DNA of 64,000 nucleotides from contig JAYFNB010000046.1 in assembly GCA_034933685.1 (NCBI GenBank), positions 11,892-75,891 of the forward strand. Reading direction: 5' to 3'. Position 1 is the stretch's first letter. Every line of letters starts with the position of its first letter. The notes beneath the pieces were generated by a model. It was not told where the DNA came from, did no database searches, and worked only from the letters and a program-made list of their open reading frames with translations. Source of the DNA: UBA8514 sp034933685. Lineage in GTDB: Bacteria; Bacillota; Clostridia; Lachnospirales; Anaerotignaceae. The translations under genes were made by a program, and so were the position numbers. Positions 43,834 to 52,553 of the stretch are shown piece by piece.

Positions 43834-44097
43834 TTACTTTCTTAAGTTTAATTCTGCAATAAGCTCACGGTATCTTGTGATATTCTTGTTTTTAAGGTAG
43901 TTAAGAAGACCTCTTCTCTGACCAACAAGCATTAAAAGACCTCTTCTTGAGTGGTGATCTTTTTTGTGCATTTTAAGATGGTCTGTAAGAAGCGTAATTC
44001 TTGCTGTTAAAAGCGCAATCTGAACCTCTGGTGAACCTGTGTCGCCAGGTGTTCTACCGTATTTTGCAATAATTTCCTCTTTGTTGATAGTTGCCAT
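43834..44097 (-). CDS. rpsO: 30S ribosomal protein S15
   Basis: Primary 16S rRNA-binding protein of the small-subunit platform. The 87-residue protein is the normal length, with the conserved core TGSPEVQIALLTARI and the rRNA-contact segment HKKDHHSRRGLL, then GQRRGLLNYLK. The open frame reaches 44139, but AGGAGG before the ATG at 44097 fixes the start. It has its own promoter overlapping the end of ribF and a leader of about 90 nt. Confidence 0.98.
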   Translation of the reverse strand: MATINKEEIIAKYGRTPGDTGSPEVQIALLTARITLLTDHLKMHKKDHHSRRGLLMLVGQRRGLLNYLKNKNITRYRELIAELNLRK

Positions 44098-44194
44098 TTT
44101 TGTTTCCTCCTTATAAATAGTTAATAATATTATCCCCACGGGCTAAGTATTGGTTGGAGATTCCACAAACTGAGCCATGGTTCACAACTAATTT

Positions 44195-44223
44195 AGTTTA
44201 TCATACATTACAATAAGTTTCAA
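44195..44223 (-). promoter_or_regulatory. rpsO promoter
   Basis: On the minus strand, TTGAAA (44218-44223), a 17-bp spacer and TAAACT (44195-44200). The start near 44188 leaves a leader of about 90 nt before rpsO, long enough for the autoregulatory structure common to S15 mRNAs. Confidence 0.65.
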
Positions 44224-44230
44224 GGGCTAT

Positions 44231-45181
44231 TTAGTAATTTGATTCCCATTGTTTAAATTCATCAGTAAGAAAATAGTCCTTTGCGCTTTGTGCATCTTTT
44301 GCAAGCTGATTTTGCAAATCATCTACGCTTGGAAATTTCTGCTCTTGGCGAATAAAGTGAAAGAAATAAGTTTTTACATATTCGCCATAAACTACCTTTT
44401 TGAAATCGAAAAGATATGTTTCAACAATCTTAACAGATCCGTTTACTGTTGGATTTATCCCGACGTTGGTAACTCCGAAATACATTTTCCCGTTGTATAA
44501 ACTTTTTGTTGCATATACACCGTTTGGTGGAAAAAGCTTATTTGGGTCGGCAATAATATTTATTGTTGGAAAACCAATAGTTCTGCCAAGCTGTTTTCCC
44601 TTAACTACTTCTCCATAAATAAAGTACGGCATAGTTAAAAGTTTGTTTGCAAGGCTCATATCTTTGTCAATAAGCGCTTTCCTTACACGCGTACTGCTTA
44701 CTCTCTCGTTTTCATACATTACAGATGGAACGTAAATAACCTTTACTCCATAGTCATTTCCAAGCTTCATTAAAAGCTTATAGTCACCCTTCTGTTTTGC
44801 ACCAAACTTATAGTTTTCACCAACCACAAGAACTTTACATCTTAACTTTTTAAAAATAAGTTCAACTGCAAACTCTTCTGGCTCCATAGCGGCAAAAGCC
44901 CTATCAAAAGGATATTCAATGTATACATCCACTCCCATTTCTTCAATGGACAGCTTTTTTTCATCTGGCCCCATTATAAGTGCTTTGTGCTCTCTGTTTT
45001 CAAAAACAAACATAGGGTGCGGATAAAATGAAAATACAACTGAACTAAGCCCTTTTTCTTTGGCTTCACTTAAAGTAGTTGAAATAAGCTGACGGTGACC
45101 TAAATGTATACCATCAAAGTTACCTAATGTAACCGCCGTATCCACAGTTTGGTCTATGTTGTGGTTTGTTATATGCTCCAT
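44231..45181 (-). CDS. ribF: Bifunctional riboflavin kinase / FAD synthetase
   Basis: Makes FMN from riboflavin and then FAD. The 316-residue protein has the N-terminal nucleotidyltransferase domain (VTLGNFDGIHLGHRQLI; VVGENYKFGAKQKGD; RVSSTRVRKALI). The C-terminal riboflavin-kinase domain contains GKQLGRTIGFPTINI, PPNGVYA and the ThrAsn-containing FGVTNVGINPTV. AAGGGGC precedes the ATG. It follows truB as in most Firmicutes translation clusters. No FMN riboswitch is present. Confidence 0.96.
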   Translation of the reverse strand: MEHITNHNIDQTVDTAVTLGNFDGIHLGHRQLISTTLSEAKEKGLSSVVFSFYPHPMFVFENREHKALIMGPDEKKLSIEEMGVDVYIEYPFDRAFAAMEPEEFAVELIFKKLRCKVLVVGENYKFGAKQKGDYKLLMKLGNDYGVKVIYVPSVMYENERVSSTRVRKALIDKDMSLANKLLTMPYFIYGEVVKGKQLGRTIGFPTINIIADPNKLFPPNGVYATKSLYNGKMYFGVTNVGINPTVNGSVKIVETYLFDFKKVVYGEYVKTYFFHFIRQEQKFPSVDDLQNQLAKDAQSAKDYFLTDEFKQWESNY

Positions 45182-45200
45182 ACTAATGCCCCTTTTAGAA

Positions 45201-46112
45201 TTACAAAAGTATTTTTAAAGGTTTAATGCAAACCTTATTCTTCTCATTGTCATTTATTACGGTGAATATACCAACAAGGGTATTTTCACTATCATAGGCA
45301 GTAACCGTATCACCAACTGCATATGGATGGTCACTGTTTTTAAGGAAATAATCATATATTTTACAGCCGTTATGTAAAAGCTTGTCTGCTTTTTTGTCTA
45401 CAAAAATACGGTTGTAAGTGCCAAGTGCTTTTTCCATAGGCAATAAAACACTTTCTATATATCCATTTTCGCAAATTTCTTTAAGTTTTTCAAGTGTGAT
45501 GGCATTATCTAATGTGAAATTTCCGCTTCTTGTACGCAACAGTTTGGACATATGACCTCCACAGCCCAATTCCTTGCCAATGTCGGCACAAAGAGTGCGT
45601 ATATATGTGCCTTTAGAGCAAGTTACAAGAATTTCTACATTGTTTGGTGGAGTAAAACTCTTAATTTCTATATTTTCAATACAGATTTTTCTTGATGCAC
45701 GTTCAACCTCCTTGCCTTCTCTTGCCAATTCATAAAGTTTTTTCCCTTTTATTTTAATGGCAGAGTACATAGGCGGTATCTGTAAAATCTCGCCTGTAAA
45801 TTTACTTACAGCAATGCGTATTTTTTCCTCATCAAAGTCAACAGGTTTGGTTTCAATAACTTCCCCCATATGGTCCTCGGTTGTGGTTGTTACCCCAAGG
45901 GTAAGTTGGGCTAAATACTGCTTGTCTGCCGCCATTATATAGTCTGCCAGCTTCGTTCCACGCCCCACGCATACAGGCAAAACGCCTTCTGCCTCTGGGT
46001 CAAGTGTACCTGTGTGCCCAACCTTTTTTTGATTTATGGTTCGCCTTACAACTGCAACCACGTCATGTGAGGTAAAGCCTTTTTCTTTATAAATATTTAT
46101 TATACCGTCCAA
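45201..46112 (-). CDS. truB: tRNA pseudouridine-55 synthase
   Basis: Isomerises U55 in the T-loop of tRNAs. The 303-residue protein has the catalytic-Asp motif GHTGTLDPEAEGVLPV, KLADYIMAADKQYLAQLTLG and the KGTYIRTLCADIG segment, with a C-terminal PUA-like extension. The initiation codon is TTG at 46112, seven bases after AAGGAGG; no nearby ATG fits. It lies between nrnA and ribF in the rimP-to-ribF cluster. Confidence 0.96.
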   Translation of the reverse strand: MDGIINIYKEKGFTSHDVVAVVRRTINQKKVGHTGTLDPEAEGVLPVCVGRGTKLADYIMAADKQYLAQLTLGVTTTTEDHMGEVIETKPVDFDEEKIRIAVSKFTGEILQIPPMYSAIKIKGKKLYELAREGKEVERASRKICIENIEIKSFTPPNNVEILVTCSKGTYIRTLCADIGKELGCGGHMSKLLRTRSGNFTLDNAITLEKLKEICENGYIESVLLPMEKALGTYNRIFVDKKADKLLHNGCKIYDYFLKNSDHPYAVGDTVTAYDSENTLVGIFTVINDNEKNKVCIKPLKILL

Positions 46113-46124
46113 GGCACGCCCTCC

Positions 46125-47081
46125 TTAAAGCTGTTTTTCAATTTCCGAAAGCACATTGTTAAGTATTTCCTGGGCATTACCCCTTATGGTGCATCCTGCC
46201 GCACGAACATGACCGCCACCACCAAATTTAGTTGCAACTTCACTTACGTCAATAGGGTCTTCACTTCGCATACTTACTTTGAATGTTCCTGCTTCTTTTT
46301 CATACACAAATACAGATGCAACTGTTCCGCTTACGCCTTTAATATAGCTTGAAACCTCGGAAAGTTCGTCACTTGTAACGTCGCATTTCTTTATTTCTTC
46401 AGAGGTGACAATGCTTGTAACAATTCGTCCATCAAAAACTTCTTCAAGTTTGCAAAGTGCTACGCCCATAATTTTTGCTTCACCAAACTTACGGCTATGG
46501 AAAATCGAATTATAAATTCGGGTGAAATTAAAATCGTATTCCATAAGTTCTGAAACAATTGCCATAGTTATAGGGCTTGTAGAAGAATGGCGGAAACCAC
46601 CTGTGTCGAAAACGATACCGGCATAAATTGCAGCGGCAATGTCCGCATTTATAGGCGCATAATTATATATAAGCTGAAAAATAATCTCACTTGTAGATGA
46701 TGCCTCGTCGTCCACATAATTTTGTTTTGCAAAAAAAGTATTGCTTATATGGTGGTCTATATTTATGGTATAAAGAGTTTCATCAAAAAGTTTTCCATTT
46801 TTACCAAGTCTTTCCTTATCTCCACAGTCTACGGAAATATAAAGGTCTGGAAGATACTCTTCATCAACTTCTGTAACAATGAGACCACCTGTTGGTATAG
46901 TTTGAAAATTTTCAGAGTATTCCTCTAAAATAACCACAACGTCCTTTCCTAACTCTGCAAGTGACATTGCAAGTGCGCAGCATGCACCAATAGCATCGCC
47001 ATCGGGACTGGTGTGCCCCGAAATAGCGATGCTCTGGCTGAGTTCTATAGTCTGACGCAATTCATCGAATGTATTATTCAT
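46125..47081 (-). CDS. nrnA: DHH-family phosphoesterase, NrnA-like oligoribonuclease/pAp phosphatase
   Basis: Degrades nano-RNA and related small nucleotides; some relatives hydrolyse cyclic-dinucleotide products such as pGpG or pApA, of interest next to the c-di-GMP genes in this window. The 318-residue protein has the DHH motifs SGHTSPDGDAIGA, VDCGD and IDHHISN, and the DHHA1 motif FGGGGHVRAAGC. The frame is open to 47132, but AAGGTGG before the ATG at 47081 gives the start, which overlaps the rbfA stop by eight bases (ATGAATAA), indicating coupling. Confidence 0.92.
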   Translation of the reverse strand: MNNTFDELRQTIELSQSIAISGHTSPDGDAIGACCALAMSLAELGKDVVVILEEYSENFQTIPTGGLIVTEVDEEYLPDLYISVDCGDKERLGKNGKLFDETLYTINIDHHISNTFFAKQNYVDDEASSTSEIIFQLIYNYAPINADIAAAIYAGIVFDTGGFRHSSTSPITMAIVSELMEYDFNFTRIYNSIFHSRKFGEAKIMGVALCKLEEVFDGRIVTSIVTSEEIKKCDVTSDELSEVSSYIKGVSGTVASVFVYEKEAGTFKVSMRSEDPIDVSEVATKFGGGGHVRAAGCTIRGNAQEILNNVLSEIEKQL

Positions 47082-47451
47082 CAGAACCACCTTCTGCTTT
47101 ATTCCCCTTAGAAATTTCATTAATAAGCGCATTCATTCGAACTGAGTATTCAACTGAATTATCAAGCTTAAAAAGAAGCTCTGGTGTATTTCTCAAATTC
47201 ACACGCTCGGCAAGCAGATGTCTTATAAATCCTCCTGCATTTTTAAGTCCTTTCATTACGCCGTCTTTTTCCTCATCGTTACCTAAAACAGAAATAAAAA
47301 CTTTGCAATATTTAAGGTCACTTGTGGTTTCAACTCTTATTACGCTTGTAAGGCTGCCAATTCTTGGGTCTTTAACCTCGGTACGTATTATTTGAGAAAG
47401 CTCACGCTGTATTTCGTCATTAATACGAATCATTCTAGTATTGTTTTTCAT
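47074..47451 (-). CDS. rbfA: Ribosome-binding factor A
   Basis: Late 30S maturation factor. The 125-residue protein opens RMIRINDEIQRELSQIIRTEVKDPRIG, the family signature, followed by VETTSDLKYCKVFISVLG and the KH-like core. GGTGG precedes the ATG. It sits between infB and nrnA, as in other Firmicutes. Confidence 0.97.
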   Translation of the reverse strand: MKNNTRMIRINDEIQRELSQIIRTEVKDPRIGSLTSVIRVETTSDLKYCKVFISVLGNDEEKDGVMKGLKNAGGFIRHLLAERVNLRNTPELLFKLDNSVEYSVRMNALINEISKGNKAEGGSDE

Positions 47452-47471
47452 TATTCCACCAACTTATCTAA

Positions 47472-50135
47472 TTATCTTGGTACTTCAACCATAATGTAGG
47501 CTTCAACTCTGTCGCCCTCTACAAGGTCGTTATACTTTTTAAGCACAAGACCACATTCGTAGTTTGTGTTAACTTCTTTTACATCATCTTTAAAACGCTT
47601 AAGACTTTCAAGTTCGCCTTCATGAATTAAGCTGTTGTTACGGAAAACTCTTACTTTAGCGCCTCTTACAAACTTGCCATCTGTAATATAGCTTCCTGCG
47701 ATTGTTCCAACACCCGATGCCTTGAAAAGTTGGCGTACTTCTGCATGACCAATGATTTTTTCTTCAAAAACAGGGTCAAGCATTCCTTTCATTGCGCTGG
47801 AAATATCTTCAATTGCATTGTAAATCACTCTGTAAAGACGAACATCCACCTTTTCTGTATCGGCAAAAAGCTTTGCCGCTGGTTCCGGACGAACATTGAA
47901 GCCTATAATAATAGCATTTGATGCACTTGCAAGCATAACGTCAGACTCTGTTATTGTACCAACACCACCGTGAATTATGCATACACGTACTTCTTCGTTT
48001 GAAAGCTTTTCAAGACTTTGTCTAACAGCCTCAACTGAACCTTGTACGTCTGCCTTAACAACTAAATTAAGCTCCTTAACATTTCCGCTTTGAATTTGTG
48101 TAAACAAATCATCAAGAGAAACTTTTTGAGGAGTGTTTTTAATCATTTCTGTTCTGTTTTTTGCAACAACTGTTTCAGATAACTGGCGTGCCTGTTTTTC
48201 ATTTTCTGCAACATAGAAAGCGTCACCTGCACTTGGAACTTCAGAAAGGCCTAGAATTTCAACTGGAGTTGATGGGCCTGCTTTTTTAACACGTCTGCCC
48301 TTATCGTCCATCATTGCTCTTATTTTGCCGTATGCACATCCCGCAACAATAGGGTCACCAATAGAAAGTGTACCATCCTGTACAAGCACGGTTGCAACTG
48401 GGCCGCGGCCCTTATCAAGCTGTGCCTCGATAATTGTACCTCTTGCATGTTTTTTAGGGTTCGCCTTAAGTTCTTTTATTTCTGATGCAAGTATTATCAT
48501 TTCAAGAAGAGTATCAATTCCCTCTTTATTTATAGCGGATACCGGCACGCAAATTGTTTCGCCGCCCCAGTCCTCAGTTAATATGCCATACTCTGTTAGC
48601 TCCTGCTTTACTCTATCGGGGTTTGCCCCAACCTTATCAATCTTATTAATCGCTACTATAATTTCAACTCCTGCGGCTTTTGCATGATTAATGGCCTCAA
48701 TTGTTTGTGGCATAACACCATCATCTGCGGCAACAACAAGAACTGCAATATCTGTTACCTGTGCACCACGCATACGCATTGCAGTAAACGCTTCATGCCC
48801 TGGTGTATCAAGAAAAGTAATTGGGTGGTTGTCTATTTCAACTGTGTAAGCACCAATATGCTGTGTAATACCACCTGCTTCCCCTACGGTAACACGGCTA
48901 TGTCGGATAGCATCCAAAAGTGAAGTTTTACCATGGTCAACGTGACCCATAACAACAACTACAGGAGGTCTTCCTACAAGGTCTTCTTCGTTGTCTGGTT
49001 CATCCTTAAATGCTTCTTCAAGAATGTCTTTTTCTTCCTCAAGCTCAAGGATTACGTTAAATTCTTCTGCAATTTCAACTGCACTATCAAAATTCAGAGT
49101 ACTGTTTATGTTAAGCATCTGGCCTTTTTTAAAAAGTATGGTTACAAGTTCACTACTTTTTTTGCCAAGAACTTCCGCAAGCTCCTTAACTGAAAGAGTT
49201 GCAGGAATTTGTCTTACCTTTAATTCTTCTTCTACAGGTTCAACTGGCTTTGGAGCAGGCTGCACAGGTGTTTCTTGTTTTTTGTTATTTCTTCTTGCTC
49301 CTCCACCTGTGCCTGGCTTGTTGTTGCCATATGGACGGTTTCCGCCAGAGGTCGACCTATTGTTGTTATATCCGCTTGCCTTATATCCACCTTGCTGTGA
49401 ACGATTACTGTTAGTATCTCCACTCTGCTGAGGTTTGTTACCACTTTGCTGAGGACGGCTATTGTTTTGCTGTGCAGGACGGTTGCCACTCTGCTGAGGA
49501 CGATTGCTGTTTTGTGGGGCAGGGCGATTACCACTTTGCTGAGCTGAACCATTGCCACTTTGCTGAGGGCGGTTATTGCTTTGCTGAGTTGAACCATTGC
49601 CACTTTGTTGAGGGCGGTTATTGTTTTGCTGTGCAGGACGATTACCGCTTTGTTGAGGGCGGTTATTGTTTTGCTGTGCAGGACGGTTACCGCTCTGCTG
49701 AGGGCGGTTGTTGTTTTGCTGAGCTGAACCATTGACGCTTTGCTGAGGGCGGTTGTTGTTCTGCTGTGCAGGACGATTACCACTTTGCTGAGGGCGGTTA
49801 TTGCTTTGTTGTGCAGGGCGACTACCACCTTGCTGTGGACGGTTATTATTTTGCTGTGGTTTATTACCTGCCTGTGGCACTGCCTTAGAATCTTCTTTTT
49901 TAGGAGCTTCTGTTTTTGCTTCTGCTTTAACATCACCCTTTGATACTGCTGCTTTAGGTTCTTCTCTTTTATCTGCCTTTGGAGCATAAATTTCTTTTAA
50001 TTTCCCAACTGTTACATCATCAAGGGTATTCATATGGTTTGCAGCTTCAATACCATATTCCTTAATTTTATCGATAATTATTTTAGAGCTTATATTTAAT
50101 TCTTTCGCTAATTCATGTATTCTGATTTTTGACAA
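47472..50135 (-). CDS. infB: Translation initiation factor IF-2 with a Gln/Asn/Pro repeat region
   Basis: GTPase that places initiator tRNA on the 30S subunit. About 887 residues. The N-terminal IF2N helix (SKIRIHELAKELNISS) is followed by a Lys/Glu-rich stretch, then about 155 residues of repeats built on a 15-residue unit (NNRPQQSGNRPAQQN). A second IF2N (SVKELAEVLGKKSSELV) precedes the G domain, with GHVDHGKTSLLDAIR, DTPGHEAF and NKID, and IF2 domains II, III and C2 follow. The longest frame starts at a GTG at 50144 that abuts the Shine-Dalgarno AGGAGG. TTG at 50135, eight bases behind it, is the more likely start and agrees with the family N-terminus. Confidence 0.97.
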   Translation of the reverse strand: MSKIRIHELAKELNISSKIIIDKIKEYGIEAANHMNTLDDVTVGKLKEIYAPKADKREEPKAAVSKGDVKAEAKTEAPKKEDSKAVPQAGNKPQQNNNRPQQGGSRPAQQSNNRPQQSGNRPAQQNNNRPQQSVNGSAQQNNNRPQQSGNRPAQQNNNRPQQSGNRPAQQNNNRPQQSGNGSTQQSNNRPQQSGNGSAQQSGNRPAPQNSNRPQQSGNRPAQQNNSRPQQSGNKPQQSGDTNSNRSQQGGYKASGYNNNRSTSGGNRPYGNNKPGTGGGARRNNKKQETPVQPAPKPVEPVEEELKVRQIPATLSVKELAEVLGKKSSELVTILFKKGQMLNINSTLNFDSAVEIAEEFNVILELEEEKDILEEAFKDEPDNEEDLVGRPPVVVVMGHVDHGKTSLLDAIRHSRVTVGEAGGITQHIGAYTVEIDNHPITFLDTPGHEAFTAMRMRGAQVTDIAVLVVAADDGVMPQTIEAINHAKAAGVEIIVAINKIDKVGANPDRVKQELTEYGILTEDWGGETICVPVSAINKEGIDTLLEMIILASEIKELKANPKKHARGTIIEAQLDKGRGPVATVLVQDGTLSIGDPIVAGCAYGKIRAMMDDKGRRVKKAGPSTPVEILGLSEVPSAGDAFYVAENEKQARQLSETVVAKNRTEMIKNTPQKVSLDDLFTQIQSGNVKELNLVVKADVQGSVEAVRQSLEKLSNEEVRVCIIHGGVGTITESDVMLASASNAIIIGFNVRPEPAAKLFADTEKVDVRLYRVIYNAIEDISSAMKGMLDPVFEEKIIGHAEVRQLFKASGVGTIAGSYITDGKFVRGAKVRVFRNNSLIHEGELESLKRFKDDVKEVNTNYECGLVLKKYNDLVEGDRVEAYIMVEVPR
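49395..49862 (-). repeat. Tandem 45-bp repeat array inside infB
   Basis: About ten in-frame copies of a 15-codon unit, NNRPQQ(S/G)(G/V)N(R/G)(P/S)AQQ(N/S). The first seven keep exact phase, then the unit shifts and decays into Ser/Asn/Gly-rich sequence. Two positions alternate as a pair (RP or GS), which implies unequal exchange between units. Stop codons are scarce in all frames across it, so spurious long shadow frames appear. Confidence 0.9.
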
Positions 50136-50168
50136 AGGCTCCACCTCCTACGATTGCTATGTCAATTT

Positions 50169-50468
50169 TTATGATTCAAGAAGTCCTTCAAGCTTTTTTG
50201 CAAAACCATCATCGCACACTGCCATAACAGAGCGTTCTGCTTTGCCAACAGCCTTGCCAAGTTCTTCTTTATTACCATAATAAACCATTTTAACTTTATA
50301 AAACTCCGAAGAGTTGTAAAATTTCTTTTTTGTATTTGCAGATGCATCTTCAGCAATAATAAGCAATTTTGCTTTTTGACTTTTTACTGCATTTTCTGCT
50401 GCTAGCTCCCCTGCCGATAGTAACCCTGCCTTCATGCAAAGGCCAAGTATTGAGAGTACCTTATTCAT
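50169..50468 (-). CDS. ylxQ: L7Ae/YlxQ family RNA-binding protein
   Basis: 99-residue protein of the L7Ae/L30e fold (KVLSILGLCMKAGLLSAGELAAENAVKSQKAKLLIIAEDASANTKK). These proteins bind kink-turn RNA; the exact role of bacterial YlxQ is not settled. GGAG seven bases before the ATG at 50468 fixes the start inside a slightly longer frame. The start overlaps the rnpM stop by eight bases. It lies between rnpM and infB, the conserved position. Confidence 0.92.
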   Translation of the reverse strand: MNKVLSILGLCMKAGLLSAGELAAENAVKSQKAKLLIIAEDASANTKKKFYNSSEFYKVKMVYYGNKEELGKAVGKAERSVMAVCDDGFAKKLEGLLES

Positions 50469-50736
50469 TTTCACTCTCCATTAGTTCTTCTCTTAATTTT
50501 TCGTAAACATCTTTGGGCACAGGTGATTTAAAGCTTCGCTCTAAACCCTTGCACTTTTGTGCTTTTTCAAGGCATGCTACGTTTTTGCAGATATAAGCTC
50601 CTCTGCCAGGCTTTTTTCCAGTTGTATCCAGTGAAAATTCGCCCTCATCATTTTTTACTATTCGCACAAGCTCTTTTTTGCTCTTCATTTCCTGACAGCC
50701 TGTGCATTTTCTAAGAGGAATTTTTTTTTGCTTCAT
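50461..50736 (-). CDS. rnpM: YlxR/RnpM family protein (RNase P modulator)
   Basis: 91 residues. The signature is KIPLRKCTGCQEMKSKKELVRIV, then GKKPGRGAYICKNVACLEKA, with four cysteines in two pairs. The Bacillus homologue YlxR has been reported to bind and modulate RNase P and was named RnpM. AAGGAGG precedes the ATG. It sits between nusA and ylxQ, the standard order. Confidence 0.94.
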   Translation of the reverse strand: MKQKKIPLRKCTGCQEMKSKKELVRIVKNDEGEFSLDTTGKKPGRGAYICKNVACLEKAQKCKGLERSFKSPVPKDVYEKLREELMESENE

Positions 50737-50758
50737 ATATTTTTCCTCCTTAATTTAA

Positions 50759-51889
50759 TTATTCTTCATCCCACTCAATAGTGTCTGATTCTGATTCTTC
50801 ATCTGGTGATTTAGAAGCCTCAACTACTGGTGCATCATTTAAGAAACCTGTTTGCGCTGCCTGCATTTCGCTTTTAATATCAATTCTCCAGCCAGTAAGT
50901 TTTGCTGAAAGACGTGCATTTTGTCCTTCTTTGCCAATGGCAAGTGAAAGTTGATGGTCAGGAACAACAATTTTTGCACTCTGATTATCAGCATCAATCT
51001 TAACCGCAACTACCTTAGATGGGCTTAATGCCGAGGCAATAAACTCTTTAGGGTCTTCACTCCAATTAATTATGTCGATTTTCTCACCTTGAAGCTCACT
51101 TACAATTACATTTACCCTGTAACCATTTTGACCTACACATGCACCAACTGGGTCAATGCTATGGTCTTTGCTGTAAACTGCAATCTTGGTTCTTGAACCA
51201 GCTTCTCTGGCGATGCTTTTAATTTCAACAGTGCCGTCATGTACTTCAGGAACTTCCTGCTCAAAAAGGCGCTTTACAAGCTCTGGATGTGTTCTTGAAA
51301 CATAAATTTGAGGGCCTTTTGTTGTTTGTTTAACTTCAACAATATATACTTTAATTCTGTCTCCAAAGGAGTATTCTTCTCCAGGAATTTGCTCATTCTG
51401 GGCAAGTACAGCGTCAATTTTGCCAAGCTGAATAATAACATTTCTTTTTTCCATTCGCTGTACAATTCCTGTTACAATATCTTTCTCTTTAGTAATGTAC
51501 TGGTTGTAAAGAATTTCTCTCTCTGCTTCACGGAATTTCTGCACAACAACCTGCTTAGCAGTCTGGGCTGAAATTCTACCAAAATCTTTTGGTGTTACAA
51601 CCTCGTTGTAAATATCGCCAATTTTAAATCTTTTGTTGATTGCCTGAGCATCTTCAATAGAAATTTGAAGTGAATCGTCCTCAACATTTTCAACAACATC
51701 TTTTTGGGCAAATACATCTACTGCGCCAGTTTCTCTGTTAATTTCAACTTTAATATTCTGGGATGTTCCAAAGTTTTTTTTGCAAGCTGAAACTAGAGAG
51801 GTTTCAATTGCTTCAAATATAATTTCTTCATCAATCCCTTTTTCTTTCTTAATTTGTCTTAAAGCATCAATGAACTCCGCTTTATCCAT
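50759..51889 (-). CDS. nusA: Transcription termination/antitermination protein NusA
   Basis: RNA-polymerase-binding factor acting in pausing, termination and antitermination. The 376-residue protein has the N-terminal RNAP-binding domain (ALRQIKKEKGIDEEIIFEAIETSLVSACKK), an S1 domain (GIVQRMEKRNVIIQLGKIDAVL), and KH1 and KH2 (GACVGQNGYRVNVIVSELQGEKID; LAIGKEGQNARLSAKLTGWRIDI). A short acidic tail follows. It lacks the C-terminal acidic repeats of enterobacteria, as usual for Firmicutes. AAGGAGG precedes the ATG. Confidence 0.98.
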   Translation of the reverse strand: MDKAEFIDALRQIKKEKGIDEEIIFEAIETSLVSACKKNFGTSQNIKVEINRETGAVDVFAQKDVVENVEDDSLQISIEDAQAINKRFKIGDIYNEVVTPKDFGRISAQTAKQVVVQKFREAEREILYNQYITKEKDIVTGIVQRMEKRNVIIQLGKIDAVLAQNEQIPGEEYSFGDRIKVYIVEVKQTTKGPQIYVSRTHPELVKRLFEQEVPEVHDGTVEIKSIAREAGSRTKIAVYSKDHSIDPVGACVGQNGYRVNVIVSELQGEKIDIINWSEDPKEFIASALSPSKVVAVKIDADNQSAKIVVPDHQLSLAIGKEGQNARLSAKLTGWRIDIKSEMQAAQTGFLNDAPVVEASKSPDEESESDTIEWDEE

Positions 51890-51915
51890 TTTTCTTACTC
51901 CTCCTTAACAAATGT

Positions 51916-52383
51916 TTAAAACAAAACTGCAAGACGGATAGAAGCAATGTCCTTTCTCTCAAAAGACACTTCCCTTCCGTCATCATCTATAATGGTAACA
52001 ACAGTGCCTTCAAGTCCTTTAAGCTTGCCTTGAAATTCCTTTTGTTTGTCAATAGCTTTGTAAAGCTTAACATCAACAACCTCACTTGCATATTTTATAA
52101 AATCGGTATCTTTTTTTAGAGGCCTGTCGATACCAGGTGAACTTACCTCTAGTATATAAGCCTGTTCAATAGGATCTTTCTCGTCGATTACTTTTTCAAT
52201 TGCCCTACTTACAACCTCACAGTCGTCAATGGTAACACCGCCATCTTTTTCAATGTAAATTCGTAAATACCAGTTTTGGCCTTCTTTTACAAATTCAACA
52301 TCAGCAAGTTCAACATTATTAGCCTCAATAATAGGGGTAAGCAATGCTTCAACTTTTTTTTCTGTGTTCATTTCTTTAGCCAT
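51916..52383 (-). CDS. rimP: Ribosome maturation factor RimP
   Basis: 30S assembly factor of about 155 residues. The N-terminal alpha/beta domain (VEFVKEGQNWYLRIYIEKDGGVTIDDCEVVSRAIEKVIDEKDPI) leads to YILEVSSPGIDRPLKKDTDF, the family signature, and then the SH3-like C-terminal domain. The frame is open to 52449, but GAGGTGG before the ATG at 52383 gives the start; a second ATG four codons on is possible. It is the first gene of the translation cluster down to ribF. Confidence 0.95.
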   Translation of the reverse strand: MAKEMNTEKKVEALLTPIIEANNVELADVEFVKEGQNWYLRIYIEKDGGVTIDDCEVVSRAIEKVIDEKDPIEQAYILEVSSPGIDRPLKKDTDFIKYASEVVDVKLYKAIDKQKEFQGKLKGLEGTVVTIIDDDGREVSFERKDIASIRLAVLF

Positions 52384-52454
52384 TTTTTTCCACCTCACAA
52401 TACAAAAATACAGTTTATTTTGAGAAGCGGGCAGCAAATTTACGCCCACTTATA

Positions 52455-52484
52455 AACAAAAGAGTGGGCTCTGCACCCACTCTT
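52455..52484 (-). terminator. Terminator of purA
   Basis: The 9-bp stem AAGAGTGGG (52460-52468) with CCCACTCTT (52476-52484) is followed on the minus strand by TTTGTTT. It separates purA from the rimP operon. Confidence 0.8.
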
Positions 52485-52553
52485 CAACATAAACCTTATA
52501 TTCAACATTACAATTATAACACCAGTGTAATGCATTTGCAAGCAATATCGGCA

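Noticed and set aside
49395..49862. Regularly spaced repeats resembling a CRISPR array
   Set aside because: The unit is exactly 15 codons, in frame with infB, and encodes Asn/Gln/Pro repeats with no spacers.
49232..49987. 251-codon minus-strand frame rich in Lys/Ser/Val over the infB repeats
   Set aside because: It is a shifted-frame shadow of the 45-bp repeat in infB, which lacks stops because the unit is stop-free. No ribosome binding site and no family resemblance.
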